Notes: generated from the sequence alone by a model not told the origin. Numbered from the stretch's first letter, positions 15,945 to 25,407 are shown. The stretch is DNA of 64,000 nucleotides from Alphaproteobacteria bacterium (GCA_020632925.1 JACKER010000015.1:124001-188000), one strand, 5' to 3'. A program made the numbers and translations.

Positions 15945-18187
15945 TGTCCACGCTGCTGACCATCCTCCTCGCCACGCACGGTGCGGCCTGGGCCGCCAAC
16001 GTGGAATCCGAGATCGACACGATCGACGCGGCTGCGGACGATCTCGCCCAGAAGACCGCGCTGCTCGAGGCGGACACCCGTCCCGGGAACTACCTCGACG
16101 CCGACGAGGCGATCGTTCGTTTCCAGGACTGCCTGTTCCTGCACCTGATCGGGCAGAACGGCCCCGCCGCCGAGGGCTTCTTCGCACTCGTCACGACCGG
16201 GGCGCTCGCGGACGCGGGCATGCACCGCGACGCCGAGTGGTACCTCGCCGAGACGCTGGTCGGCCTCGGGAACTACCAGACCGCCGCCGCCCGGTTCCAG
16301 CTGATCGTGGACGAGCCGCAGCACCCGTTCCGCGAGGACGCCGTCCGTCGCCTGCTCGAGCTGTACGCCGAGATGGGCAACGATCAGGCCTTCCGCAAGC
16401 TCTACGACCAGGAGATCGTGCCGGGCCGCGTCAAGCCGACCGGGCTGATCACGTACTCGCTGGCGAAGAGCATGTACAAGCAGGGCGACCGCGCGTCCGC
16501 CCGGCAGTACTTCCAGCAGGTGGCGCCGGAGAACGCGTGGTACGGCCGGTCCCGGTACTTCCTGGGCACCATCGAGGTCGTGGACGGCAACCTCGACGCC
16601 GCCCGGACGTACTTCGACGAGGTGTCGAAGCTGTCGGTGCAGACCGCCGAGGACCGTGACGTGCACGACCTCGCCCTGCTCGCGCTGGGCCGCATCGCGT
16701 ACCACCTGCACGACTTCGACGCCGCCTCCGTCGCGTACAACGCCATCTCGGGCGACTCGAAGTTCCAGGACGAGCGACTGTACGAGCTCGTCTGGACCAG
16801 CATCCGCCGCGAGGAGTGGCACGACGCGCTCAACAACGTCGAGATCTTCCTCCTGGCGTACCCGGAGCACGAGAAGGCCGCGCAGCTGCGCCTGCTCGAG
16901 GGCCACCTGAACTACCAGGAGCGGAACTGGAACGACGCCCTGGTGTCGTACGAGCAGGTGATCCAGGACTACACCAGCGTCCGCGAGCGATTCGACCGCC
17001 TGTCCCAGACGGGGCCGGAGGCGGACGAGCAGATCGCGCGCTTCCTCGTGAGCACCAACCCCGACCTGCCGCCGTACGCGGTCGCGATGATGAAGGCGGA
17101 CCCCGACCTCGGCCGGGCGCTGGCCGTCTTCGGTGACCTCGAGTCGCAGCGGGAGGACATCGAGGCCAGCGAGCAGCTCATCGCCGAGCTCCAGGCCTTC
17201 CTGATGGGTTCGGGCGCGGCGAGCTCGTACGAGCAGGCCACCGCGGACGCCCACGCCTGGCGCCTGCGCGCGGTCGGGCACCGGCTGACGCTGCTGGACA
17301 TCGAGGAGCGTTGGCTCGAGGACGTGGCCGACGCCGGCGCGAAGGCCGCGCTGCCCGACCTGAAGCGTCGGCGCGAGGCGCTGGTCCAGCGGTTCGAGGC
17401 GACCCAGGCGACGATGGCGGGCCCCACGGCCAAGCTCAACGAGTTCGAGCGCGAGCTCGCGGGGTACCGCGCGGACGTGGACAACGCCCGCCGCGACGTC
17501 ACCGAGCGGGAGCGCAGGATCGAGGAGCTCGAGACCGGGATGGCGACCCTCGATGGCGCCGCCCGGGCGGAGCGCCAGGCGACGATCGACCAGCTCTCGA
17601 CCGAGATGAAGGACGCCGAGGCCCGCATCGCCGACGCGAACCGCAAGATCTCGCAGATGGTGGTGCCCGACGTGACCGGGGACATCCCGGCCGGCGAGAT
17701 CCGGTCGCTGTTCGACGACGTGAGCGAGCTGACCGTCTCCTTCGCCAGCGCCCGCGTGCTCAAGGCAGGTGAGGTGCTCCCGGATCGGGCCGACGCCGAT
17801 CACCGCTCGCTCTCCGACACGTACACCCGCCTCGGGCTCGTGCTCGAGTCGATCGAGGGTGCGAGCCAGAACGAGCTGGGCGCGGTGCGTGAGCGGTTCG
17901 ACACCGAGGTCGCGGCCGTGGCCGCCGAGCGGTCGGACTACGCGTCCACCTCCGCCGACGCCCACGCGGTGTCCAAGGACCTGACCCGGGCCGGGTTCGG
18001 GAGGCTGGAGGACTTCTTCGCCGACTCGATCCTCCGCGCCGACATGGGGATCGTGGACGTGTACTGGTCACAGAAGCTCGACATCGACGAGGAGCTGGTC
18101 CAGCTCAAGGAAGAGAAGGACCAGACGGTGGCCGAGCTCGAGCGTCGGTTCCGACTCATCCGCGAGAAGATGGGGGAGGGCCCGTGA
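15944..18187 (+). CDS. Secreted TPR and coiled-coil protein (Glt-like periplasmic component)
   Basis: 747 residues. Signal peptide MSTLLTILLATHGAAWA, then about 330 residues of TPR-like helical repeats ('AEWYLAETLVGLGNYQTAAARF', 'YFLGTIEVVDGNLDAARTYF'). A coiled coil follows (~470-570, 'LVQRFEATQATMAG', 'ERERRIEELETGMATL') and then a helical tail. The architecture recalls periplasmic TPR proteins of the Myxococcus gliding machinery (AgmU/GltD type), though homology is inferred from architecture and neighbours only. The ATG overlaps the stop of the upstream gene by one base, and its own stop overlaps the next GTG (GTGA), so translation is coupled along the operon. Confidence 0.85.
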   Translation: MSTLLTILLATHGAAWAANVESEIDTIDAAADDLAQKTALLEADTRPGNYLDADEAIVRFQDCLFLHLIGQNGPAAEGFFALVTTGALADAGMHRDAEWYLAETLVGLGNYQTAAARFQLIVDEPQHPFREDAVRRLLELYAEMGNDQAFRKLYDQEIVPGRVKPTGLITYSLAKSMYKQGDRASARQYFQQVAPENAWYGRSRYFLGTIEVVDGNLDAARTYFDEVSKLSVQTAEDRDVHDLALLALGRIAYHLHDFDAASVAYNAISGDSKFQDERLYELVWTSIRREEWHDALNNVEIFLLAYPEHEKAAQLRLLEGHLNYQERNWNDALVSYEQVIQDYTSVRERFDRLSQTGPEADEQIARFLVSTNPDLPPYAVAMMKADPDLGRALAVFGDLESQREDIEASEQLIAELQAFLMGSGAASSYEQATADAHAWRLRAVGHRLTLLDIEERWLEDVADAGAKAALPDLKRRREALVQRFEATQATMAGPTAKLNEFERELAGYRADVDNARRDVTERERRIEELETGMATLDGAARAERQATIDQLSTEMKDAEARIADANRKISQMVVPDVTGDIPAGEIRSLFDDVSELTVSFASARVLKAGEVLPDRADADHRSLSDTYTRLGLVLESIEGASQNELGAVRERFDTEVAAVAAERSDYASTSADAHAVSKDLTRAGFGRLEDFFADSILRADMGIVDVYWSQKLDIDEELVQLKEEKDQTVAELERRFRLIREKMGEGP

Positions 18188-21100
18188 GCGTCCGTCGACT
18201 CCTGCTGGCCCTCGCGCTGCTCCCCGGAGCCGCCGTCGCCGGGCCCCGATCCGCGGACCGCGTCGCTGCCGATGCCTCCGAGGTCGAGGCGTTCCGTGCG
18301 ACGTCCGAGCGCTTCGCCGGCCGCATGACCGAGATCGCGGACGACACGAAGGCGTTCGTCGACTTCCGCGAGGGTGAGGAGCGCGCGATGGTCGACGCGC
18401 GGTTCCGCGGACCCCTCGAGGATCTGGAGAACAAGCAGCGCGAACAGCGCACGCTGACCATCGGCCGTTTCGAGACCTTCCTCGCGAACTACCCGGAACA
18501 GGCGTACACGAACCACGTCCGGTTCCGGCTCGCCGAGCTCTACTACGAGGTCGCGACCGAGGACTGGCAGGCGGCCTCCGCCCGGTACTTCGAGAAGCTC
18601 GAGGACCCGAACCTCCCCATCGAGGAGATGGAGGCGCTCGGGGAGGCTCCTCGGCGGGATCTGTCGAAGGCGATCGCGCTGTACGGCCAGATCATCGAGA
18701 GCAACCGCGGACTCTCGAAGGCCGAGCAGTACGAGCGGCTCGACGGGACGTACCTCATGCTCGGGTTCGTCTACAACGACCCCAACGCCGTCCAGTACGA
18801 TCCGCAGAAGGCGAAGGAGACGTTCGCCGAGCTGATCCGCGCGGTGCCCGACTCCGAGCTGGCCGACCGGTCGCACCTCTTCCTCGGCAACTTCCTGTTC
18901 GCCGACAACGAGTTCGACCCGGCGCTCGCCGAGTATCGCCTCGTCTACGACAAGGGTGGCGAGGGGAAGTACTTCGAGGAGGCGCTCTACCAGCTCGCCT
19001 GGGCCGAGTACAAGCTCAACCACTTCGACGAGAGCCTGCGTCTCTTCACCGAGCTGCTCGACCTGTCCGAGCAGAAGAAGCTCGACGCGGGTCGCGAGAG
19101 CGCGTTCGCCCCGGACGCCCGTCGCTTCATGGCCTTCTCGTTCGCCGACATCGCGTACGACAAGGACGCGAACGCGCACGAGATCGCCGCGAGCTACTTC
19201 GCGGGCATCGGCGGTCGTCCCTACGAGCGCGACGTGTACATCGAGCTGACGGACGTGCTCGAGCGCTACGTCCGCATCCCCGAGGCCCTCGCGACGTACG
19301 AGAAGCTGCAGACCGATCCGCGGTGGAAGCTCGAGTCGGACAACCCCGAGCACCAGATCGCGGTCATCGACCTGTACATCAACTCGGTCGTTCGCGACCT
19401 CGAGGCGGCGGGTTCCGAGCGGCTCGAGTTCATCGACACGTACGCCGAGGGCACCCCCTGGTGGGATGCCAACCGCAACGACCCCGAGGCGCTCCAGGTC
19501 GCGCGGCAGTTCATCGAGTCCTCCCTGCTCGAGGTCGCGATCGAGTACCGCGTCCGCGCGCAGGAGTCGGGCAACCCCGCCGACTACCTCCTGGCGGCCA
19601 AGAAGTACCAGGAGTACCTCGACAAGTTCCCGATCTCGGACGACTACTACAAGCAGCAGTACTACTACGCCGACTCGATGAAGCTGGCGGGCGAGTACGA
19701 CGTGGCGCTCTCGGAGTTCCAGTCGCTGCTCAAGACGAAGAAGTACCACCCGTACGGCGATGCCGCGCTGTACTCCATCTTCGACGTCCGCCTGCAGCTG
19801 ATGAAGGCGGCGAACCACGTCCCGGACGAGCCGCCGACCGATGCGCCCGTGGAGCGCACGTACACCGCGGGCGACAAGGAGATCCAGGTCTTCGGGCTGA
19901 CCTCGGACCGCAAGGACTTCATCGACGCGGCCGACTCGGTCATGGCGCACAAGTTCGTCAAGACCGAGGACGAGGAGCTCCCGGACTACCAGGCCGAGGT
20001 CGATCGGCTTCGTCCCTCGGTCCTGTACCTGACCGGCCAGGTCATGTACTACCACAACCGCTACGACGACGCGCGCAAGCGGTTCCTCGAGCTCATCGAC
20101 AAGTTCCCGCGGACCGTCGAGGCGAACTACGCCGCCGGCCTCATCGTCGACTCGTACCTCGCCGAGGGCAACCTGGCGGAGGTCCGCTCGTACAGCAAGC
20201 GGTTCACGATGAACCCGCCCGGCCCGGCGCAGGACATCGATCCGGAGCGCTTCTCCGGCACGCTCGAGGGCACGACCTTCAAGCTGTACCTGGAGCAGGC
20301 GGAGACGGGTGACCCCACGGAGGTCGCCGAGTCGTTCATCGACTTCCGCAAGGAGTTCCCGAAGTCGCAGTTCGGGCCCGACGCGCTGTACAACGCCGCC
20401 TACTACTACCAGCAGGCCGGGAAGGTCGCGAAGTCGAACGAGCTGTACGAGCAGTTCGTGCGCGAGAACCCGAACGACAAGCGCTCGCTCGGTCTGTACT
20501 TCCGGATCGCCGCCAACTACGAGGCCGCGTTCGAGCTCGACGACGCGATCGACTACTACGATCGCATCCTCCGGCACCCGAACGCCTCCTCCTCCGAGAA
20601 GGCGGACGCGCAGTACAACAAGTCCTTCCTCCAGATCGGCCTGAAGCGCCATCGCGAGGCCGCCGAGGGGTACGAGGCGTACGAGCGCAGCTACCCGGAT
20701 CAGGCGGACAAGGAGGAGATCTACTTCCGCGCCGGCGAGCAGTGGGAGGAGGTCTCGACCAACGACGCGGTCGACTTCTACCAGCGGTACAAGCGGAAGT
20801 ACCCGGACGCCTCGGCCGACCGGACGATCCAGGCGGACTACCGGCTCCTCAAGCTCTACGAGAAGCAGGGCGCCGAGAGCTGGAAGATCACGAAGCAGCG
20901 GGAGGCGATCGTCTCCGACTTCGAGCGCTTCGCGCGGGCCGGCAAGCCGATCGGCGCCATCGGTCACGAGTACGCCGCCGCGGCGGAGTACCCGGTGCTG
21001 GAGAAGGCCTTCGACACGTACTCGAAGGACAAGCTGTCCGGGAAGGACGAGAAGGACATGCAGCTGCTCACCGAGCGCAAGCCGGCCGAGCTGAAGCAGT

Positions 21101-21567
21101 TCGAGGACCAGGTCAAGGCGTTCGTCTCGAAGTACCAGAACTTCGAGTACAACTCCGGCGCGCTGCTGCTCCAGGCTCGCGCGGCGCTCTACCTCGCGGA
21201 CCTCGGGCTCTCGATCAAGTGCCCGCGTCAGCTGTCCGAAGAGGACTGCTGGCTGTACGAAGACATCCTGCAGGAGAAGATCTTCCCGCAGTTCTACGCG
21301 ATCGAGGAGGTCGGCGTCCGTCGGCTCGGGGAGCTCACGCAGGCCGCGAAGGACGCGAAGAAGCACTCTCGCTTCGTCGACGAGGCGATGGCGGAGCTCA
21401 ACCGTCGCGACCCGGGCAAGTACCCGGCGGTCAAGGACGAGCTCACCGGTGGCACGGACGCGTCGATGCCCGTCGACCTGCACCCGCAGCGCATGAAGAC
21501 GAAGGAGCCCGAGCCGGCCCCCGAGCCCGCTCCGGCGCCCGCGCCCGCACCCCAGGAGACGCCGTGA
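18184..21567 (+). CDS. Very large secreted TPR protein (Glt-like component)
   Basis: 1127 residues, with signal peptide MSVRRLLLALALLPGAAVA. Nearly the whole length is helical repeats with TPR spacing, e.g. 'LYNAAYYYQQAGKVAKSNELYEQF' and 'RFRLAELYYEVATEDWQAASARY'. It ends with a Pro/Ala/Glu-rich tail (PEPAPEPAPAPAPAP), perhaps an extended linker through peptidoglycan. Long TPR proteins such as AgmK/GltI occur in Myxococcus gliding loci. It overlaps both neighbours by GTGA. Function as a scaffold is inference. Confidence 0.85.
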   Translation: MSVRRLLLALALLPGAAVAGPRSADRVAADASEVEAFRATSERFAGRMTEIADDTKAFVDFREGEERAMVDARFRGPLEDLENKQREQRTLTIGRFETFLANYPEQAYTNHVRFRLAELYYEVATEDWQAASARYFEKLEDPNLPIEEMEALGEAPRRDLSKAIALYGQIIESNRGLSKAEQYERLDGTYLMLGFVYNDPNAVQYDPQKAKETFAELIRAVPDSELADRSHLFLGNFLFADNEFDPALAEYRLVYDKGGEGKYFEEALYQLAWAEYKLNHFDESLRLFTELLDLSEQKKLDAGRESAFAPDARRFMAFSFADIAYDKDANAHEIAASYFAGIGGRPYERDVYIELTDVLERYVRIPEALATYEKLQTDPRWKLESDNPEHQIAVIDLYINSVVRDLEAAGSERLEFIDTYAEGTPWWDANRNDPEALQVARQFIESSLLEVAIEYRVRAQESGNPADYLLAAKKYQEYLDKFPISDDYYKQQYYYADSMKLAGEYDVALSEFQSLLKTKKYHPYGDAALYSIFDVRLQLMKAANHVPDEPPTDAPVERTYTAGDKEIQVFGLTSDRKDFIDAADSVMAHKFVKTEDEELPDYQAEVDRLRPSVLYLTGQVMYYHNRYDDARKRFLELIDKFPRTVEANYAAGLIVDSYLAEGNLAEVRSYSKRFTMNPPGPAQDIDPERFSGTLEGTTFKLYLEQAETGDPTEVAESFIDFRKEFPKSQFGPDALYNAAYYYQQAGKVAKSNELYEQFVRENPNDKRSLGLYFRIAANYEAAFELDDAIDYYDRILRHPNASSSEKADAQYNKSFLQIGLKRHREAAEGYEAYERSYPDQADKEEIYFRAGEQWEEVSTNDAVDFYQRYKRKYPDASADRTIQADYRLLKLYEKQGAESWKITKQREAIVSDFERFARAGKPIGAIGHEYAAAAEYPVLEKAFDTYSKDKLSGKDEKDMQLLTERKPAELKQFEDQVKAFVSKYQNFEYNSGALLLQARAALYLADLGLSIKCPRQLSEEDCWLYEDILQEKIFPQFYAIEEVGVRRLGELTQAAKDAKKHSRFVDEAMAELNRRDPGKYPAVKDELTGGTDASMPVDLHPQRMKTKEPEPAPEPAPAPAPAPQETP

Positions 21568-22961
21568 TCACCCGCGTGACCCCGCTCGTCCTGCTGCTCT
21601 GGGCCTGCACGCCGAAGGGCCCCGTCGAGAACCCGGTGCCCGAGCCGACGGCGACGGTGACCGACCCGACCACACCGGATCCCACCTCGGTCACCCCTGT
21701 CCCGACAGCGGCTCCCGAGCCTTCGTCCATGAAGGTGGAGGATCGCGTCGCCAAGGCCTCCGAGCTGATCGAGTCGGGGTCCCCCGCCGACCTCGAGAAG
21801 GCGATCCAGATCCTCGAGACCGCCGCCAACGAGGACATGAGCGGCGTCGCGCGGCTGAACCTCGGCGTGGCGTACCAGAAGCGGGGCGACCTGTCGCGCG
21901 CCGCCAACCAGTACCAGGCGGTCATCGCGACCCACCCGGACAACGGCGACGCCTGGCTCTACCTCGCGAGCGTGCAGCAGCTCCAGGGCCAGAAGGAGCA
22001 GGCGCGCTCCAACATCGACCAGGGGATCCGCAACGACCCCGAGAACGTCGACCTGCGGGTGGCCAAGATCAACCTCCTGCGCGAGCAGGGGCGGACGAAC
22101 GACGCCCTCGAGGAGGCCAAGGCCGCGCTGAAGATCAACGCCAAGTCGCTCGGCGTCTACAACGCCTTCGGCCTCTGCTACCTCGAGCAGGGCGATCTGA
22201 CGCTGGCGCGGTTCATCTTCCAGAAGGCGATCCAGGAGATCGAGGGCGCGGAGGACAACGCGTTCCTCCAGACCAACCTCGGCTGGACGTACTACCTCGA
22301 CGAGAACGTGCCCCAGGCGACCTTCCACCTGAAGAAGGCGCTCGAGCTCGATCCGAACCTGCTTCCCGCCGCGGTCTATCTCTCCAAGATCTACATGGAG
22401 GACCACAACTACGGCGACACGGTCCCCCTGCTGGAGAACGCGGAGCGGCTCGATCCGAACAACGCGGAGATCCAGCTGACGCTCGGCGTCGCGTACCGTG
22501 GTGTGAACCGGCTCGACGACGCCGAGAAGGCGTACCGCAAGGCACTCTCGCTCGATCCGGCGGACCCGGCGCCGCACTTCAACCTCGGCGTCCTGATCGG
22601 TGACTACCGCAAGGACTACGACGGCGCCGTCAACGAGTTCTCCCAGTACATCGCCGGCGGTGGCCCCGAGCGGGCGCTGGCCGAGCAGTACATCAAGGAC
22701 ATCCAGCGGGAGAAGGAGCTCTCCGAGAAGCGCGCCGCGGCCGCCGCCGAGGCGAAGCGTCGCGAGGAGGAGCGCAAGAAGAAGGAGGAGCTGGTCAAGC
22801 AGGCCGAGCCCAAGCCGGCTCCCGCACCTGCTCCTGCCCCCGAGGAGCCGACCCCCGAGGAGCCCGCGCCGGCCCCCGAGGAGCCCGCGCCGGCCCCTGA
22901 AGAGCCCGCTCCCGAACCGACCGAGGAGCCCGCGCCGGCCCCCGCCCCGGAGCAGCCATGA
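21564..22961 (+). CDS. TPR lipoprotein with Pro-rich tail (AglT/GltE-like)
   Basis: 465 residues. The lipobox LLWAC puts the lipidated cysteine at residue 15, followed by a Pro/Thr-rich linker. Six or more canonical TPRs come next ('VARLNLGVAYQKRGDLSRAANQY', 'QLTLGVAYRGVNRLDDAEKAY'), then a charged helix (AEAKRREEERKKKEELVKQ) and a repetitive APAPEEP tail of about 55 residues. A TPR lipoprotein in this position matches the outer-membrane TPR lipoprotein AglT/GltE of myxobacterial gliding loci. The GTG start overlaps the previous stop, and the stop overlaps the next ATG. Confidence 0.85.
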   Translation: MITRVTPLVLLLWACTPKGPVENPVPEPTATVTDPTTPDPTSVTPVPTAAPEPSSMKVEDRVAKASELIESGSPADLEKAIQILETAANEDMSGVARLNLGVAYQKRGDLSRAANQYQAVIATHPDNGDAWLYLASVQQLQGQKEQARSNIDQGIRNDPENVDLRVAKINLLREQGRTNDALEEAKAALKINAKSLGVYNAFGLCYLEQGDLTLARFIFQKAIQEIEGAEDNAFLQTNLGWTYYLDENVPQATFHLKKALELDPNLLPAAVYLSKIYMEDHNYGDTVPLLENAERLDPNNAEIQLTLGVAYRGVNRLDDAEKAYRKALSLDPADPAPHFNLGVLIGDYRKDYDGAVNEFSQYIAGGGPERALAEQYIKDIQREKELSEKRAAAAAEAKRREEERKKKEELVKQAEPKPAPAPAPAPEEPTPEEPAPAPEEPAPAPEEPAPEPTEEPAPAPAPEQP

Positions 22962-23188
22962 ACCGTCGTCTCGCCCTGCTCGTCGCCCTGATCGCCGTCG
23001 GGTCCTCCAGCGTGGGGGTAGCCGCGCCGACCACCGCCTCCGAGGACTTCGTGGTCACGGGCGAGGTCCTCAAGCCCGAGATCACCGTCGTGATCTCGCG
23101 CGAGAACCTGAACAAGCCGTTCGATCTGAAGCTGGACGAGAACTTCCTCGACCGGATCATCGAGTCGGTGAAGCAGCCACCGTTCTGA
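22958..23188 (+). CDS. 76-residue secreted protein of the Glt-like operon
   Basis: Signal peptide MNRRLALLVALIAVGSSSVGVAA, then a compact acidic/beta segment: 'EDFVVTGEVLKPEITVVISREN', then 'NKPFDLKLDENFLDRIIESV' and a C-terminal KQPPF. It is coupled to the TPR lipoprotein by an ATGA overlap. The mature protein is only about 50 residues, too small for an enzyme. It may be an adaptor that binds one of the large TPR proteins. I do not recognise the family. Confidence 0.78.
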   Translation: MNRRLALLVALIAVGSSSVGVAAPTTASEDFVVTGEVLKPEITVVISRENLNKPFDLKLDENFLDRIIESVKQPPF

Positions 23189-23191
23189 AAC

Positions 23192-23287
23192 CGGGTCGGC
23201 TTGTGGTCGACCCGAGCGCGTTCTATCTTCAAGGTGTGGGGCTCTCTGCCCCGTTCGAGATCGAGAGGCCGACGGGTCGACGACCCG
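23192..23287. promoter_or_regulatory. Two inverted repeats with identical arms upstream of the FHA/TonB-C gene
   Basis: CGGGTCG-N9-CGACCCG at 23192-23214 and CGGGTCG-A-CGACCCG at 23273-23287 use the same 7-bp arms. The first could terminate the upstream operon; the second is a compact palindrome of operator type. A possible promoter lies between them (TTGTGG 23201-23206, 17 bp, TATCTT 23224-23229). Confidence 0.5.
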
Positions 23288-23351
23288 GAAGTTTCGTGGA
23301 ACCCGACCGAAGGACCAGCGTCCGTACCCGCCGACGGTTCCCGGAGTAACG

Positions 23352-24671
23352 ATGTCCCAGCAGCGACAGACCAAGGTTCTTCGGATCGGGATCATCCAGG
23401 ACGGAAAGATCGTCCAGGAACGCCTGATCAAGGCGGGTGAGCCCGTCACGATCGGGGACTCCCCGAAGAGCACCTTCGTCATCCCGAAGGCGGCGCTCCC
23501 GTCCGCGAGCTTCACGCTCTTCAAGCCGTCGGGGAAGGGGTACGTCCTCCAGTTCGACACCAAGATGCGAGGCAAGATCTCGTCGGGCGGCGCGGTGATC
23601 GCGCTGCAGAAGGCGAGTGAGGATCCCCAGGTCACCAGGAAGGACGGGATCGCGCAGCTGCCGCTCACGGAGCAGGATCGCGGCAAGATCCAGATCGACT
23701 CCGTCACGGTCCTGTTCCAGTTCGTGCCGCCCCCGCCGGTGAAGGCGGTCAAGCCGATCCAGCAGATGGACTTCCGGCCGCGCCTGCTCCAGGAGGACGA
23801 CCCCGTCTTCATCGGGTTCCTCGGGGTGTGGTCGGCGCTGGGTCTCGTGCTGGCGTTCTGGGTCTGGCGCACCGAGCCCGTGGAGCTCACGCTCGATGAC
23901 GTGCAGGAGCGCTTCGTGAAGCTGGTGGAGGCGCCGAAGGTCGAGGAGCCGCCGCCGGTCGATCTCCCGCCCGAGCCGGATCCGGACGCGGCGCCGACGC
24001 AGGCGACCGAGGCGCAGACGCAGATGAAGAACGCGTCCAACGCCTCGGATCGCGCCAAGGCCGAGAGCGCGCGCAAGGACGAGCTGATCAACAACAGCAA
24101 GCTGCTGCTGAAGCTGATCGGTACGCAGGGCGAGTCCAACAACGGCATGGTCGCCAACCTCTGGTCCGACGAGGAGCAGGGGCTGACCGGCATCGATCAG
24201 GCGCTGCAGGGGAGCGCGGGCGCGACCACCGACGCGGGCGCGGCGACCCGCGTGGGCAACGCGGGTGGGACGGGCGCCGCCAACATCGGAGAGATCGGCG
24301 GCATCGGCGGCGGACAGGCAGGGAACGTGGCCGTCGCGGTTACGGTGAAGCCCAAGGTGTCGAGCGGGACGGGCTCCGTGGCCGCCACCGGTGACGAGAA
24401 CCAGATCAAGTCGACCGTGGCCAAGTTCTCGGGGCAGCTCCAGTACTGCTACGAGAAGCAGCTCAAGGCGGTTCCCTCGCTCGAGGGACGGATCGAGGTC
24501 GGCTGGTCGGTCGCCAACGGGGCCGTGACGGGATCGCCGTACATCATCTCCAACACCACCGGCGACGCCGAGCTCGCCGACTGCGTGACGAAGAAGATCC
24601 GCCGCTGGACCTTCCCTGCCGACGTCGAGGGCGACATGTCCTGGCCGTTCCTCTTCCAGCAGAAGAAGTGA
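23352..24671 (+). CDS. FHA-like / transmembrane / AgmX-PglI TonB-like C-terminal protein (GltG-like)
   Basis: 439 residues. The N-terminal ~120 residues look like an FHA-type beta sandwich (KAGEPVTIGDSPKSTFVIP...). A single membrane span follows (residues ~153-172, FIGFLGVWSALGLVLAFWVW). Then come a Pro/Glu-rich stretch (VEEPPPVDLPPEPDPD) and a Gly-rich linker (IGEIGGIGGGQAGN). The C-terminal ~100 residues carry the AgmX/PglI TonB-like domain (LQYCYEKQLKAVPSLEGRIEVGW...RRWTFP). This order matches GltG of the Myxococcus Glt complex, where the periplasmic TonB-like end contacts outer-membrane parts. It belongs in the inner membrane. The two conserved cysteines (YCYEK and ADCVTKK) are present. 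Confidence 0.88.
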   Translation: MSQQRQTKVLRIGIIQDGKIVQERLIKAGEPVTIGDSPKSTFVIPKAALPSASFTLFKPSGKGYVLQFDTKMRGKISSGGAVIALQKASEDPQVTRKDGIAQLPLTEQDRGKIQIDSVTVLFQFVPPPPVKAVKPIQQMDFRPRLLQEDDPVFIGFLGVWSALGLVLAFWVWRTEPVELTLDDVQERFVKLVEAPKVEEPPPVDLPPEPDPDAAPTQATEAQTQMKNASNASDRAKAESARKDELINNSKLLLKLIGTQGESNNGMVANLWSDEEQGLTGIDQALQGSAGATTDAGAATRVGNAGGTGAANIGEIGGIGGGQAGNVAVAVTVKPKVSSGTGSVAATGDENQIKSTVAKFSGQLQYCYEKQLKAVPSLEGRIEVGWSVANGAVTGSPYIISNTTGDAELADCVTKKIRRWTFPADVEGDMSWPFLFQQKK

Positions 24672-24687
24672 GCGCTCCACGGGCCCA

Positions 24688-24716
24688 TTGACATCGGGTC
24701 CGCCGCCAGTAACGAT
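24688..24716 (+). promoter_or_regulatory. Possible promoter upstream of the 190-residue secreted protein
   Basis: TTGACA (24688-24693) is exact and is followed by TCG, the same nine bases as the -35 region of the 15111 promoter. The -10 is poor (TAACGA or AACGAT, 16-17 bp spacing). GGAGG and the ATG at 24760 follow. A second operon promoter is plausible but not certain. Confidence 0.4.
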
Positions 24717-24759
24717 GTGGGTGGCGTGGTTCGCATGGCGATCCACGGAGGTTTTCGAA

Positions 24760-25332
24760 ATGAACGCGTTTTCTGGCAGGATCGCTCTCGCGTTTGCCGC
24801 GCTCGCGCCACTCCTGGTGGTGATGGGCGACTCGGTGGCGCAGGATCCGACCGGCGTATCGAGCTCCCTCGAGCAGACCGCCTCCACCTCGCCGGAGGAG
24901 AAGCTGGCCTACGCCGCCTCCTCGGTCCAGGAGATCAAGGACGCGGTCAAGATCATCGAGAAGCTGCTCGAACAGACGCAGGCGAAGAAGGACAGCGACG
25001 CCGACGCGGTCCAGTGTCTCGTGAACCGCCTCACCTCCGTCCGGGCCCTCCTCCAGGTGGCCGAGGGCGCCGAGACCTCGCTCAAGGAGGCGCTCAACTC
25101 CGGTGAAGAGGAGCGCGCCAACCATGAGTTCCGCAAGATCGCGGTTGCTCGGACCAAGACGCGCGTGCTCCTCGCCGAGGCGCAGCGGTGCGCCTCCGAT
25201 ACCAAGCTCGAATCCGGCCGTACGACGATCGATTGGGACACCGTCCTCCAGGACGACGACGACTTCCCTGAGCCCGAGATCGACGACCTCGATCTCGATC
25301 CTCAGCCCCCCTCCGTCACCCCCTTCATGTAG
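24760..25332 (+). CDS. Secreted helical protein of the Glt-like cluster, unknown function
   Basis: 190 residues from the ATG at 24760 (GGAGG 9 bases upstream; in-frame codons further upstream would overlap the promoter). Signal peptide MNAFSGRIALAFAALAPLLVVMGDSVAQ. The mature part is an amphipathic helical segment ('EIKDAVKIIEKLLEQTQAKK', 'LKEALNSGEEERANHEFRKI') with two cysteines (QCLVN and RCASD) that could form a disulfide. It ends in a very acidic tail (DDDDFPEPEIDDLDLD). No family recognised. Confidence 0.78.
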   Translation: MNAFSGRIALAFAALAPLLVVMGDSVAQDPTGVSSSLEQTASTSPEEKLAYAASSVQEIKDAVKIIEKLLEQTQAKKDSDADAVQCLVNRLTSVRALLQVAEGAETSLKEALNSGEEERANHEFRKIAVARTKTRVLLAEAQRCASDTKLESGRTTIDWDTVLQDDDDFPEPEIDDLDLDPQPPSVTPFM

Positions 25333-25407
25333 TACCCACGATCCCCCCGGTCGTTGCTCGTTCCACCTCGTGCTATAGGTGGGCGGCATTGGAGACGCAT
25401 CCCGGAC

